Source: Rhodococcus sp. 1168 (GTDB taxonomy: Bacteria; Actinomycetota; Actinomycetes; Mycobacteriales; Mycobacteriaceae). From it: a stretch of 61,488 bases of DNA. The notes beneath the pieces were generated by a model. That model searched no databases and was not told the DNA's origin. It saw only the letters and a list, made by a program, of their open reading frames with translations. The translations under genes were made by a program, and so were the position numbers. Below, one piece after another: positions 36,475 to 45,199 of this stretch. The stretch is taken from contig NZ_MKKY01000063.1 in assembly GCF_002091955.1 (NCBI RefSeq), positions 1-61,488 of the forward strand. The letters are read 5' to 3'. Numbering within the stretch: the first letter of the stretch is position 1; each line of letters begins with the position of its first letter.

Positions 36475-36978
36475 TTGAGCGTGACCAATCGCGGTAATGG
36501 CAGTGCCTATCCGGACGGGGTGCCGAATACGATTTCGTCCATTCCACTGACGGAAGTAGACCAGCGCGCGCCAGGCACCGGCAGCATCGGAAACCTTGTC
36601 AAGGACGCGACGACGCAGGTGTCGACGCTGGTCCGCGCCGAGGTAGCACTAGCCAAGGCCGAGGTCACAGGCGAGATCAAGAAGGGTCTACAGGGCAGCC
36701 TCTTCTTCATCCTGGCTCTCGCTGTCGTCGTCTTCAGCGCATTTTTCTTCTTCTTCTTCTTGGCCGAGACGCTCGATATCTGGTTGCCGCGATGGGCCGC
36801 CTTCCTCATCGTCTTCGTTTTCATGCTGCTCGTGGCTGCCCTGCTCGGGTTCCTCGGGTATCGGCGGGTCAAGAAGCTCCGTAAGCCGGAGAAGACGATC
36901 GAGTCGCTCAAGCAGGCCTCGACCGTCCTGCCGCACCAGCACGAGTCGACACCGGCAATTCCCGGGTACAAGCAATAG
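36475..36978 (+). CDS. Phage-holin-like DUF1469 membrane protein, Rv3669-like
   Basis: A protein of about 167 residues. The cytoplasmic N-terminal part contains GNLVKDATTQVSTLVRAEVALAKAEV, the amphipathic signature of the phage holin superfamily/DUF1469 group. Two membrane helices follow (FFILALAVVVFSAFFFFFFL and WAAFLIVFVFMLLVAALLGF), then a basic tail. It is equivalent to Rv3669; the role is unknown, and lysis is unlikely. GGAGGGG at about 36461 favours the TTG at 36475 (spacing 8), with GTG 36481 as alternative. It lies 26 bases before the hydrolase gene, so the two are probably cotranscribed. Confidence 0.8.
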   Translation: MSVTNRGNGSAYPDGVPNTISSIPLTEVDQRAPGTGSIGNLVKDATTQVSTLVRAEVALAKAEVTGEIKKGLQGSLFFILALAVVVFSAFFFFFFLAETLDIWLPRWAAFLIVFVFMLLVAALLGFLGYRRVKKLRKPEKTIESLKQASTVLPHQHESTPAIPGYKQ

Positions 36979-37004
36979 CGACGTCGGTAGCGGGGCAAGA
37001 AAGA

Positions 37005-37934
37005 ATGAGTCGGCCTGATCCGTCCTCCGTTCGTTTCGCCGGTCCGTGGACACATCGCGACATTCATGCCAACGGCATCCGGTTCCACGTAGTCGAGACC
37101 GACGACGCGCCGGCCGATGCCCCGCTGGTAGTTCTACTGCACGGCTTCGCAGATTTCTGGTGGTCGTGGCGTCACCAAGTGACGTCGCTGACCGAGGCAG
37201 GGTTCCGCGCTGTGGCTGTCGACCTCCGTGGATACGGAGACACCGACAAGCCACCGCGTGGATACGACGGGTGGACGCTGGCCGGCGATGTCGTCGGCTT
37301 GATCCGAGCGCTGGGATACGGCGAGGCGACTCTCGTCGGTCACGCCGATGGCGGTCTGGTGTGCTGGGCTACTGCCGCGCTGCATCCACGAATGGTCCGA
37401 TCGATCGGTTTGGTCGGGTCGCCGCATCCCGTCGCGCTGCGCCGGGCAGTCCTGCGCAACAAGGCCCAGCGAGCCGCACTGCTCCCGCAGTTCTTGCGAT
37501 ACCAGGTGCCGCTGGTGCCCGAACGCACGCTGACCAAACACAACGGCGCCGCCGTCGAGCAGCTCCTCCGAGCGCGATCTGGCGCGATCTGGTGGGACTC
37601 GGACGAGTTCGTCGAGGCAGCGAAGCAGATGCGCTCGGCGATGTGCATTCCAGGAGCGGCACATTGCGCCTTGGAGTACCAACGATGGGCATTTCGGAGT
37701 CAGTTTCGTTCCGACGGACGAAAGTTCATGCAGGCCATGGACACCCCGTTGCGCGTTCCGGTACTCCAGATCCGAGGAGAACTCGATCCGTACGTGCTAC
37801 CTCGATCGGTAGCCACCGAGACTCGCTGGGCCCCTGATCAGCGCTTACACACCGTGCTCGGGGCCGGTCACTATGCACATCAAGAATCGCCTGCCGAGGT
37901 CACCGCCCAGTTGCTGGACTTGTTGGCGCTCTAG
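37005..37934 (+). CDS. ephE: Alpha/beta hydrolase, epoxide-hydrolase-like (EphE type)
   Basis: A 309-residue alpha/beta hydrolase. The oxyanion motif HGFADFW begins at H46. The nucleophile elbow GHADGG places Asp 115 as nucleophile, as in epoxide hydrolases and dehalogenases rather than Ser esterases. The acid Asp is in RGELDPYV and the catalytic His in GAGHYAHQE. It is equivalent to Rv3670 (EphE). A cap region around 150-220 contains the tyrosine and tryptophan residues expected of the lid. The substrate is unknown. It converges on marP with only 25 bases between the stops. Confidence 0.85.
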   Translation: MSRPDPSSVRFAGPWTHRDIHANGIRFHVVETDDAPADAPLVVLLHGFADFWWSWRHQVTSLTEAGFRAVAVDLRGYGDTDKPPRGYDGWTLAGDVVGLIRALGYGEATLVGHADGGLVCWATAALHPRMVRSIGLVGSPHPVALRRAVLRNKAQRAALLPQFLRYQVPLVPERTLTKHNGAAVEQLLRARSGAIWWDSDEFVEAAKQMRSAMCIPGAAHCALEYQRWAFRSQFRSDGRKFMQAMDTPLRVPVLQIRGELDPYVLPRSVATETRWAPDQRLHTVLGAGHYAHQESPAEVTAQLLDLLAL

Positions 37935-37959
37935 GTTCAACGCACCTCCCACACTCGAT

Positions 37960-39150
37960 CTACAGAATGCAGTTGCCTGTTCCGACTGCGACCGGGCTCT
38001 CGAGGCTCTGCGCAAGCTCGTCGGATACCTCGGGTGCGGTGAGCACGAATCCGGTGTCGGGATCGTCGACGGCGGCACCGAAGACCAGTCCGAGGACCTG
38101 CCCGTCTTCTGCGACGAGTGGCCCGCCCGAATTGCCCTGCCGGACGCTTCCCCGCACGGTGTAGACCTGGCGTTGGACCGTTCCGGTTCGGTAGATGTCC
38201 GGGCCTTTCAAGTTCAGCGTCTCTCGGATGCGGGCAGGGCTTGCCGTGTACGGCCCACCGCCGGGGTATCCCAGGACCAGTGCGCTGTCTCCGGTCACGG
38301 CCGGGTCGGGCGCGAAGTTCAACACAGGAGCGCGAAGACCCGGTACCCGCAGGATCGCCACATCTTCCCGGGGATCGAAGAGCACGACCTGGGCGTCGAA
38401 CACCGTGCCTACCGAGTCGACGGTGACCCCTTCGGTGCCGGCGACGACATGCGCGTTGGTCATCACAAGTTCGGGGGCTACGACGAATCCAGAACCCTCC
38501 AACGCCTTCTGGCAGCTCGGAGCCAGGCCGCTGACCTTGAGGACGCTGGCGTGCAACTGATCCACCAGGGGGTTCGCCTGCATCGCTGGGTCCGGTTCGG
38601 CAACTTCCGCTACCGGGGTTTTGCCGAACGGTCCGATGACGTCGGGAAGCCCCGAGGTGTCGAGCAGCGCCGAGAATTCCTTGGGTACTTCACGAAGCCA
38701 CTGTGGGGCCACTTCGTCGACCTTGCCCAGCACCTTGGAGCCACGAACCGCGCCGGCAACCTCGGGCTGCGAAGACGACGTCAACGGAATAGCGAGCAAC
38801 CACGCTGCAGCGAGGACGGCCATAGCTTGCAGGCCGGCGCCGACAACACTGTCCACCGATCGAGCGCCACGTGAATGGATTCCGCTGCGTAACGCACGGC
38901 CGAGCACCATCCCCGACACTTCGCCGACGATCACCAACACCACGATCAGCGCGATTCCGACGAATACTCGCATCCGAGCGCCGTCGACGTGCAACAGAAC
39001 ATGCGGCGCGATCAGAATTCCCGCGACGGCACCGAGTACGACACCAAGAAATGCCAACGCCGACGCCACTGCACCCTGTCGCCATCCCGACATCGCTGCC
39101 AGCAACGCCACCGCGAGAACGACGAGATCTACCCAACCGGACCCGCTCAC
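37960..39150 (-). CDS. marP: Membrane-anchored periplasmic serine protease MarP
   Basis: A 396-residue protein. The N-terminal CvpA-like domain has four hydrophobic segments (from VDLVVLAVALLAAM to MAVLAAAWLLAIP), followed by a chymotrypsin-like protease outside the membrane. The triad is H234 (TNAHVV), D263 (EDVAIL) and S341 (RQGNSGGPL). C213 and C394 match the disulfide that stabilises M. tuberculosis MarP (Rv3671c), which protects cells against acid and oxidative stress. The start is GTG, overlapping the upstream stop as GTGA. It is the last gene of nth-tlpA-nudix-marP, all joined by 4-base overlaps. Confidence 0.95.
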   Translation of the reverse strand: MSGSGWVDLVVLAVALLAAMSGWRQGAVASALAFLGVVLGAVAGILIAPHVLLHVDGARMRVFVGIALIVVLVIVGEVSGMVLGRALRSGIHSRGARSVDSVVGAGLQAMAVLAAAWLLAIPLTSSSQPEVAGAVRGSKVLGKVDEVAPQWLREVPKEFSALLDTSGLPDVIGPFGKTPVAEVAEPDPAMQANPLVDQLHASVLKVSGLAPSCQKALEGSGFVVAPELVMTNAHVVAGTEGVTVDSVGTVFDAQVVLFDPREDVAILRVPGLRAPVLNFAPDPAVTGDSALVLGYPGGGPYTASPARIRETLNLKGPDIYRTGTVQRQVYTVRGSVRQGNSGGPLVAEDGQVLGLVFGAAVDDPDTGFVLTAPEVSDELAQSLESPVAVGTGNCIL

Positions 39151-39860
39151 TGATCGAGCCCCGCTCCTACAGCTGCCAAGCTGGCCTCCAGATCACGAAT
39201 GTCGCCAATGTCCCACTCGGTCTCCCAGCCGGACACTGCGAGCAGGCCCGCCAGAATACCGCCTGTGAAACCCCACACCAGCATTCCGTCGACGGCGAAG
39301 GCCGGACCCTGATAGCCCGCCGGGTGGCGGACCTGGAAACGGTTGTCGGGATCCAGTAGTGCTCGGATCGGCACCCGAACCACTCGGGCGGACTCGCCGG
39401 TGTCGACCACCCGGACGTCGCTCGGCCTTCGCCAGTACGCAAGCACTGGGACGACGTCGAATCGTGACGGCGGCACATAGATGCCCGGCATCGTCGCGAG
39501 CGGTTGCACACCTGCAGGATCCAAACCGGTCTCTTCCTCGGCTTCACGCAGAGCTGTCGCGACCGGTGATACGTCGCCGGGGTCCGTGGCGCCACCGGGG
39601 AACGCGATCTGTCCGCCGTGCTGGCGCAGCGTCGACGCTCGCTGGGTCAGCAGCACATCGGCGTCGGCGGGAAGTCCGCCCCGCGCGGTGTGGTCCGGCT
39701 CGGGCGAGCCACCGAACAGTACGAGGACCGATGCCGGACGCGTCGACTCACCGGCGGCGGCAGTGCGCTGCAGTACCGGGTTGATGCCTGTCGTATCCAG
39801 CAAGCCTCGTTCACCGCCGACCGCCTCGACGACACCGCGAAGCCACTCCGGGGCGCTCAT
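39147..39860 (-). CDS. Nudix hydrolase, CoA-pyrophosphatase-like
   Basis: A 237-residue Nudix protein, equivalent to Rv3672c. LLTQRASTLRQHGGQIAFPGG matches the NuCoA (UPF0035) signature seen in coenzyme A diphosphatases, and LREAEEETGL supplies the metal-binding Glu residues of the Nudix box. It probably splits CoA or its derivatives into 4'-phosphopantetheine and 3',5'-ADP, though the substrate is inferred from the signature alone. The ATG at 39860 overlaps the stop of the thioredoxin-like gene (ATGA), and its own stop overlaps the marP GTG. Confidence 0.87.
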   Translation of the reverse strand: MSAPEWLRGVVEAVGGERGLLDTTGINPVLQRTAAAGESTRPASVLVLFGGSPEPDHTARGGLPADADVLLTQRASTLRQHGGQIAFPGGATDPGDVSPVATALREAEEETGLDPAGVQPLATMPGIYVPPSRFDVVPVLAYWRRPSDVRVVDTGESARVVRVPIRALLDPDNRFQVRHPAGYQGPAFAVDGMLVWGFTGGILAGLLAVSGWETEWDIGDIRDLEASLAAVGAGLDQ

Positions 39861-40531
39861 CGTGCGAGTCCGAGATCGTTCTCGACTGCATCTGCTATCT
39901 CTTCGACACTTCGAAACGGTTGCGGCAGCACCTTGGCGACATTGCCATCCGCGTCGATCAGAATCGATACCGGGAGGACGGGCGGCGCGCCGACGGCGGC
40001 TGCTATGCGGCCGGCTTCGTCCTGGACACCGGGCAGCGATACACCGTAGTCGGCGAGCTTGGCGAGGCCGTTGCCTTCGTTGCGGTCCTGGTGAACGGTG
40101 AGGACGGTCAGGCGGCCGGCCACACTGTCGGCGTACTGCTGAAGATAGGGAAGTTCCTCCGCACACGGTCCACACCAGTACGCCCACAGATTGATCAAGG
40201 CGGGCTTACCTGTCAGTGCGTGACCGACGTCGATACTGCTTCCGTCTGCGACACACCCGAGGACGATTCCCGTCAACGGGCCTGCCGGTGCGGGTGCTCC
40301 CGGACCTGGAGTCGGGCACGGCGCCAGCTGCGCCCGCTCCCGCAACGAGGCGAGCCCCTCGGTGGAATCGAAGGAACCGCCCGGGGATCCCACGGTGGGC
40401 CCTTGGCCGGTCGCGAGGCCACCGACCGGGGGTTGCAGACCGGGGCTCGTATCGCGCGGCCACAGGGCGTAGATCATCCCGACGACGACGATCAGTGCTA
40501 CCAACGACCAGCGCAGTGCAGATTTATTCAC
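39857..40531 (-). CDS. Membrane-anchored TlpA-like thioredoxin
   Basis: A 224-residue protein with one N-terminal helix ([16 protein letters not shown], residues 10-25), a proline/glycine-rich linker and a thioredoxin fold. The active site is WCGPC with C120 and C123. Two further cysteines (C72 and C93) lie before the fold and may form a structural disulfide. It faces the outside of the membrane and should reduce or exchange thiols in secreted proteins. Equivalent to Rv3673c. The start is GTG 40531, overlapping the nth stop as GTGA. MarP, encoded two genes later, carries a disulfide and is a plausible client. Confidence 0.88.
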   Translation of the reverse strand: MNKSALRWSLVALIVVVGMIYALWPRDTSPGLQPPVGGLATGQGPTVGSPGGSFDSTEGLASLRERAQLAPCPTPGPGAPAPAGPLTGIVLGCVADGSSIDVGHALTGKPALINLWAYWCGPCAEELPYLQQYADSVAGRLTVLTVHQDRNEGNGLAKLADYGVSLPGVQDEAGRIAAAVGAPPVLPVSILIDADGNVAKVLPQPFRSVEEIADAVENDLGLAR

Positions 40532-41295
40532 GGTGTGATTCCGGCGAGCGCGAGCAGATGATCGGTCTCCGGCCCCTTGACCAGAGCGGCGGCCTGCGTC
40601 TTGTCCACCGGTCCGATTCCGTAGGACGGGCAATCCTTGGCCAGAATGCACACCCCGCAGGCAGGCTTCCGGGCGTGACAAACGCGGCGTCCATGGAAAA
40701 TCACCCGGTGTGAGAGCAGTGTCCATTCCTTGCGCTCGATGAGCTCGCCGACGGCGTGTTCGATCTTGACCGGGTCTTCCAGGTCCGTCCACTGCCAGCG
40801 TCCAACGAGTCGAGCAAAGTGGGTATCGACGGTGATGCCGGGAACGTCGAATGCATTTCCGAGTACCACATTGGCCGTTTTACGGCCGATGCCGGGCAGC
40901 GTCACCAGGTCCTTCAGGTTGGCTGGAACTTCCCCGTCGAACCGCTCGAGAAGAGCCGCGCCGAGGCCGATCAGTGAGTTCGTCTTGTTGCGGAAGAAAC
41001 CGGTTGTGCGGATGTACTCCTCCAGTTCCGTTCTGTCCGCTTCGGCGTAGTCGCGCGCAGTGCGATATCTCACGAATAATGCAGGCGTGACGAGATTGAC
41101 GCGTTTGTCGGTGCACTGGGCCGACAAGATCGTTGCGACGGCAAGTTCGAGGGGGGTGGTGAAGTCGAGTTCGCAGTAGACATGCGGGAACGCCCTCCCC
41201 AGCTCCCGATTCATCCGGCGGGCGCGCCTGACGAGCCCAAGTCTTGTCTCTTCGCGTTTACGCACGTCGAAGACCTTCGAGGCTGTCGAATCCAC
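40528..41295 (-). CDS. nth: Endonuclease III
   Basis: A 255-residue DNA glycosylase/AP lyase that removes oxidised pyrimidines. The helix-hairpin-helix reads [10 protein letters not shown], with catalytic Lys 139, and Asp 157 sits in GITVDTHF. The 4Fe-4S cluster ligands are C206, C213, C216 and C222 (C-x6-C-x2-C-x5-C). The N-terminal 30 residues extend beyond the E. coli enzyme, as is usual in actinobacteria. Equivalent to Rv3674c. It is the first gene of the four-gene overlapping unit. Confidence 0.97.
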   Translation of the reverse strand: MDSTASKVFDVRKREETRLGLVRRARRMNRELGRAFPHVYCELDFTTPLELAVATILSAQCTDKRVNLVTPALFVRYRTARDYAEADRTELEEYIRTTGFFRNKTNSLIGLGAALLERFDGEVPANLKDLVTLPGIGRKTANVVLGNAFDVPGITVDTHFARLVGRWQWTDLEDPVKIEHAVGELIERKEWTLLSHRVIFHGRRVCHARKPACGVCILAKDCPSYGIGPVDKTQAAALVKGPETDHLLALAGITP

Positions 41296-41375
41296 TCCAC
41301 AACTGTACGGACAAGAATCGGCATCTAATTCGCTCTGTGTTCTTATCGAGACTTTTTCGGTGTTAACTTCCCCGT

Positions 41376-41636
41376 ATGCAAGGACTCGCCGTGGTGCTTT
41401 TTCCAGTACTCCTGATGCTCTTCTCGCTCGCTATGGAGCGCGTGGAAGGCAAACTGAGCAAGCTGGCGGTTCATGAGCACGACGTCGTGGAGTTTCTCGA
41501 TCAGGCCAGTAGTTCCGAGGTGGCAACGCTCGCCAACGACGGGTTCCCGCACGCCCTCGACAAGCTCAATAACCGTAAGAAGCGCCCCCACGTGGTGAAG
41601 GATTCAGGCGCATTGGTGGACCAGCGCGCTAGTTGA
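41376..41636 (+). CDS. Small membrane protein, Rv3675-like
   Basis: An 86-residue protein. One N-terminal membrane helix ([19 protein letters not shown]) is followed by a charged cytoplasmic part with [21 protein letters not shown] and a basic tail ([10 protein letters not shown]). The function is unknown. In M. tuberculosis Rv3675, a membrane protein, stands in the same place before crp; the present protein is shorter. The ATG at 41376 has no strong ribosome site. Confidence 0.7.
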   Translation: MQGLAVVLFPVLLMLFSLAMERVEGKLSKLAVHEHDVVEFLDQASSSEVATLANDGFPHALDKLNNRKKRPHVVKDSGALVDQRAS

Positions 41637-41745
41637 GCGGTCCGTATCGCCCGGCATGCCCGTTTCGAGATGAAGTTTCGGTGAACTAGCCTTGGCCCGC
41701 AGATTATCCTCGGCGGTTCCGTGGCGTCGATCACTCGATGTCGGA

Positions 41746-41769
41746 CTCGGCGAAGTAGACTTCACCGAG
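41746..41769 (+). promoter_or_regulatory. Near-perfect 24-base dyad upstream of crp
   Basis: CTCGGCGAAGT (41746-41756) and ACTTCACCGAG (41759-41769) are inverted copies with 10 of 11 bases matching and a 2-base centre. It lies about 120 bases upstream of the crp start. It does not resemble a Crp site, so it may bind another regulator. Confidence 0.45.
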
Positions 41770-41889
41770 ATTCTTGTCATGTTCAATTATTGGTGTGGCG
41801 TTGCTGGCCTTCGGGTGCGGACCCCACGCCGTGTGAAACGCCTTGTCGACTCGGGAAACTGAATCGACGACATCCTAAAAGGAGCGCAA

Positions 41890-42564
41890 GTGGACGACGT
41901 CCTGGCACGGGCCGGCATCTTCCAAGGAGTCGAACCCTCTGCGGTAGCAGCGCTGACCAAGCAATTGCAGCCGGTCGATTTCCCCCGAGGACATGTGGTC
42001 TTCAACGAGGGCGAGCCGGGTGATCGGCTGTACATCATCGTTTCCGGCAAGATCAAGCTCGGCCGCCGCTCGCCCGACGGTCGCGAGAACCTGCTGACCA
42101 TCATGGGTCCGTCGGACATGTTCGGTGAACTCTCGATCTTCGACCCCGGCCCACGTACGTCCACGGCGACCACGGTCACCGAAGTTCGTGCCGTCAGCAT
42201 GGACCGCGATGCCCTGAAAGCGTGGATCGATCAGCGTCCGGAGATTGCCGAGCAGCTTCTTCGCGTGCTGGCCCGCCGCCTCCGTCGTACCAACAACAAC
42301 CTCGCGGACCTCATCTTCACCGATGTGCCTGGACGCGTCGCCAAAGCACTACTTCAGCTCGCACAGCGCTTCGGGACTCAGGAAGCCGGGTCACTCCGCG
42401 TCACCCACGACCTGACGCAGGAAGAGATCGCCCAGCTCGTCGGCGCGTCGCGTGAGACCGTGAACAAGGCACTGGCCGATTTCGCGCACCGCGGATGGCT
42501 GCGCCTAGAAGGCAAGAGCGTGCTGATCTCGGACTCCGAGCGCCTCGCTCGCCGAGCACGCTAG
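41890..42564 (+). CDS. crp: cAMP-binding transcription regulator Crp/GlxR
   Basis: A 224-residue Crp-family activator, equivalent to Rv3676. The cyclic-nucleotide domain carries [16 protein letters not shown], including the Glu and Arg residues that hold cAMP. The DNA-binding helix is in [20 protein letters not shown], which fits recognition of TGTGA half sites. The start is GTG 41890 with AAGGAG 8 bases upstream. It probably controls acs through the box at 32741-32756. Its stop is only 10 bases from the convergent stop of the next gene, and I see no terminator in between. Confidence 0.95.
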   Translation: MDDVLARAGIFQGVEPSAVAALTKQLQPVDFPRGHVVFNEGEPGDRLYIIVSGKIKLGRRSPDGRENLLTIMGPSDMFGELSIFDPGPRTSTATTVTEVRAVSMDRDALKAWIDQRPEIAEQLLRVLARRLRRTNNNLADLIFTDVPGRVAKALLQLAQRFGTQEAGSLRVTHDLTQEEIAQLVGASRETVNKALADFAHRGWLRLEGKSVLISDSERLARRAR

Positions 42565-42574
42565 AAGTGCAGAG

Positions 42575-43357
42575 CTAGTTCTCGCGTAGGTATGCCAACT
42601 GTGTTTTGACCGACATGCGGGCTGCAGGCCACAGCTTCTTGTCCACATCCGAATAAACATGCTTGACCACCTGCATCGGCTTCGCATCGGCACCAAGTTC
42701 GTGCAGTGCTGCACGAACTTGGGCCAGCCGTTCGAGTCGATGTTTTCGATAGAACCGCACTACCTCGGGGAAATCGGCGATCTCGGCGCCGTGCCCGGGC
42801 AGAGCCACCTTGCCCTCACCCACTTCTTCGAGACGGTCGAGCGAGTCCAGGTAGTCGGCGAGGGTGCCGTCTTTCGGATCGAGCACCGTAGTTCCGCGTC
42901 CCAGAATGGTGTCACCGGTCAGGACGGCATCATCGAGGACGAAGCACAGCGAATCGGCTGTGTGCCCCGGCGTCGCCAGTACCGAGATGGACAGGCCGGC
43001 CGCGACGATCACCTCTCCGTCGGTCAACGGTGAGGTGTCGCCATGGACGTACTTGGACTCGAAGGCTCGGATCGGCGCGCCACTCTTGCGGTGAAACCTC
43101 TTCAGCCCTGCCGTGTGGTCCCAATGCCGATGGGTGACAAGCGCGAGAACCACGTTGCCAACCCCGGCAACCGCGTCGAGATGCTCGGAATCTTTCGGAC
43201 CGGGGTCGACGACGACGCAGTCTTGGCTGCCAGGGGCGCGGAGGATCCACGTATTGGTGCCATCGAGCGTCATCTTGCCCGGATTGTCGGCGAGCAACAC
43301 AGAAGCTGTGTCGGTCACCTGTCGAAGCTTTCCGTAGGCAGGGTGAGCAAGGGTCAT
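42575..43357 (-). CDS. Metallo-beta-lactamase-fold hydrolase, Rv3677c-like
   Basis: A 260-residue MBL-fold protein. The first metal motif is THRHWDH, the next ligands are in ATPGHTADS and LTGDTILG, and the final His is in LPGHGAEI. The C-terminal region with YRKHRLERLAQVRAALHELG is the LACTB2-like tail. LACTB2-type enzymes act as RNases or thioesterases, so the substrate is not certain. It is followed by the RidA-like gene, as in mycobacteria. Confidence 0.87.
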   Translation of the reverse strand: MTLAHPAYGKLRQVTDTASVLLADNPGKMTLDGTNTWILRAPGSQDCVVVDPGPKDSEHLDAVAGVGNVVLALVTHRHWDHTAGLKRFHRKSGAPIRAFESKYVHGDTSPLTDGEVIVAAGLSISVLATPGHTADSLCFVLDDAVLTGDTILGRGTTVLDPKDGTLADYLDSLDRLEEVGEGKVALPGHGAEIADFPEVVRFYRKHRLERLAQVRAALHELGADAKPMQVVKHVYSDVDKKLWPAARMSVKTQLAYLREN

Positions 43358-43412
43358 AGACGTACCTTAGGACGAAGAGAGAAGTGGCACGAGGATCCTT
43401 GCCTCGCGGCGC

Positions 43413-43880
43413 CTAGGCCTCGGGTGTGAGCTCCACGATGAGCTCGACCTCGACTGCTGCGCCCAGGGGCAATTCGGCTACACCGACCGCAGAGCGCGCA
43501 TGCACGCCTGCGTCCCCGAATATTTCACCGAGCAGGTTCGACGCCCCGTTCATCACCGGAGGTTGGCCGGTAAAGCCGGACGCCGACGCAACGAAGCCGA
43601 CAACTTTGACGATGCGCTCGATGCGGTCGATCCCGACCAGCGAGTGGATTGCTGCCAACGCGTTGAGAGCGCACGTCCGCGCTGCTGCCGCAGCTTCCTC
43701 CGGAGACACCTCCGCACCAACCTTGCCGATGCAGGTCAACTTGCCGTCGACCATCGGCAGCTGGCCAGACGTATAGACGTACATACCCGTCCGCACCGCC
43801 GGCGTATACACCGCCAACGGTGGGACGACGGCGGGCAGTTCGATGCCCAGTTGGGCCAGTCGCGCGGACCAGTCGGCCAT
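43413..43880 (-). CDS. RidA/YjgF-family protein, Rv3678c-like
   Basis: A 155-residue protein of the YjgF/YER057c/UK114 fold, which forms trimers. The core YTSGQLPMVDGKLTCIGKVG and the C-terminal ARSAVGVAELPLGAAVEVE, with the conserved Arg, are visible. RidA proteins hydrolyse reactive enamine/imine intermediates; this subgroup (longer N-terminus, MADWSARLAQLGIELP) has not been assigned a substrate that I can name. It is followed by a small DUF4177 gene only 6 bases away on the same strand. Confidence 0.9.
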   Translation of the reverse strand: MADWSARLAQLGIELPAVVPPLAVYTPAVRTGMYVYTSGQLPMVDGKLTCIGKVGAEVSPEEAAAAARTCALNALAAIHSLVGIDRIERIVKVVGFVASASGFTGQPPVMNGASNLLGEIFGDAGVHARSAVGVAELPLGAAVEVELIVELTPEA

Positions 43881-43886
43881 ACCGGG

Positions 43887-44054
43887 TCAGGCCTTCGGAC
43901 GCTTGAAGTAGGCCACGAGCGAGTCCCCGCCATTGGGGCCCGACATGATGGTCACCAGCTCCCAGCCCTCGGAACCGTAGTTGTCCAGAATCTGCTTCGT
44001 GGCGTGAATCAGAACCGGTGCGGTGAAGTACTCCCAGATAATCTTTTCGCTCAT
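43887..44054 (-). CDS. DUF4177 small protein, Rv3678A-like
   Basis: A 55-residue protein with the DUF4177 pattern WEYFTAPVLIHATKQILDNYG-SEGWELV. The function is unknown. ATG 44054 is chosen because the family begins at MSEKIIWEY; the seven upstream codons are not typical. It stands first in a short unit with the RidA-like and possibly the MBL gene, and divergent from bagA. Confidence 0.85.
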   Translation of the reverse strand: MSEKIIWEYFTAPVLIHATKQILDNYGSEGWELVTIMSGPNGGDSLVAYFKRPKA

Positions 44055-44191
44055 ACCGACGAGCCTAGTCGGCATCGAGGATGCACCGGCGTCCCATCCG
44101 TCCTAGATCACGGACCAAGTCATGACCGGAGAGGGTGAGCTCGTGCCGGGTTCTATGGAGGCAACGGGCGATTCGTCTATATGGTCGTGAT

Positions 44192-45199
44192 GTGGGTACC
44201 TCCAGTTTGTCAGCCTGGCCGGACAAGGCCGCAGCCGCTCGCTTGCATTTCGTGTCCGGCAAGGGCGGCACCGGTAAGTCGACGGTGGCCGCCGCTCTCG
44301 CACTTTCACTCGCCGCGGGCGGTCGACGCGTACTGCTGGTGGAGGTCGAGGGCAGGCAGGGAATCGCACAGCTTTTCGACGTGCCTCCGCTGCCACCCGT
44401 CGAGACCCGCGTTGCTTCGGCAGAGGGGGGCGGTGAGGTCTTCGCGCTCGCTATCGACATCGAGACGGCATTTCTCGAGTACCTCGACATGTTCTACAAC
44501 CTCGGCTTTGCCGGACGAGCAATGCGCAAGATCGGCGCCATTGAGTTCGCGACGACCATCGCCCCCGGTCTCCGTGACGTTCTCCTGACCGGCAAGGTGA
44601 AGGAGTGCGTCGTCAGAACGGACAGGGCGGGGAACCGCGCGTACGACGAGGTCATCGTCGATTCACCGCCGACTGGGCGCATCGGCAGTTTTCTCGATGT
44701 GACCAAGGCGATGGCGGATTTGGCCAAGGGCGGCCCGGTCCGATCGCAGAGCGAAGGTGTTGTGCGCCTGCTGCATTCGTCGGAGACCGTCGTCCATCTC
44801 GTGACACTGCTCGAGGCTCTTCCAGTGCAGGAAACTGCCGACGCTGTCCGGGAACTCGAGGCTGCAGATCTGAGACTGGGAACCGTCATCGTCAACCGTA
44901 CGGAGCCGACCTTCCTTCCTCCGGACGCACTCGCAGACGCAGCCGAGGGCGTCATCGACGCCGAGCTGATCCAGCAAGGACTGAAACGAGCTGGAATAGC
45001 ATTGTCCGACAGCGACTTTGCCGGTCTTCTCACGGAAACGATCGAACATGCTTCGACGCTTGCTGCGCAGGTGGAGAGCGGAAGCCAACTCGACGAGCTG
45101 GACACGGCACGAATGCATCTGCCGATGCTCGGCGGGGGAATCGACCTCGGCGGACTGTACGAACTAGCAGCCAAGCTCACGGAACAGGGTGTCAAATGA
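44192..45199 (+). CDS. bagA: ArsA/Get3-like ATPase, first subunit (BagA, Rv3679-like)
   Basis: A 335-residue SIMIBI ATPase. The deviant P-loop is [18 protein letters not shown] (G23-S30), switch II is [16 protein letters not shown] and the A-loop is [11 protein letters not shown]. The arsenite-binding cysteines of classical ArsA are absent. In M. tuberculosis Rv3679/Rv3680 form a Get3-like pair named BagAB, linked to glycerol and stress tolerance. The likely start is GTG 44192 ([11 protein letters not shown]); an open frame continues to 44135. The stop overlaps the next start (ATGA), so the subunits are coupled. Confidence 0.9.
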   Translation: MGTSSLSAWPDKAAAARLHFVSGKGGTGKSTVAAALALSLAAGGRRVLLVEVEGRQGIAQLFDVPPLPPVETRVASAEGGGEVFALAIDIETAFLEYLDMFYNLGFAGRAMRKIGAIEFATTIAPGLRDVLLTGKVKECVVRTDRAGNRAYDEVIVDSPPTGRIGSFLDVTKAMADLAKGGPVRSQSEGVVRLLHSSETVVHLVTLLEALPVQETADAVRELEAADLRLGTVIVNRTEPTFLPPDALADAAEGVIDAELIQQGLKRAGIALSDSDFAGLLTETIEHASTLAAQVESGSQLDELDTARMHLPMLGGGIDLGGLYELAAKLTEQGVK

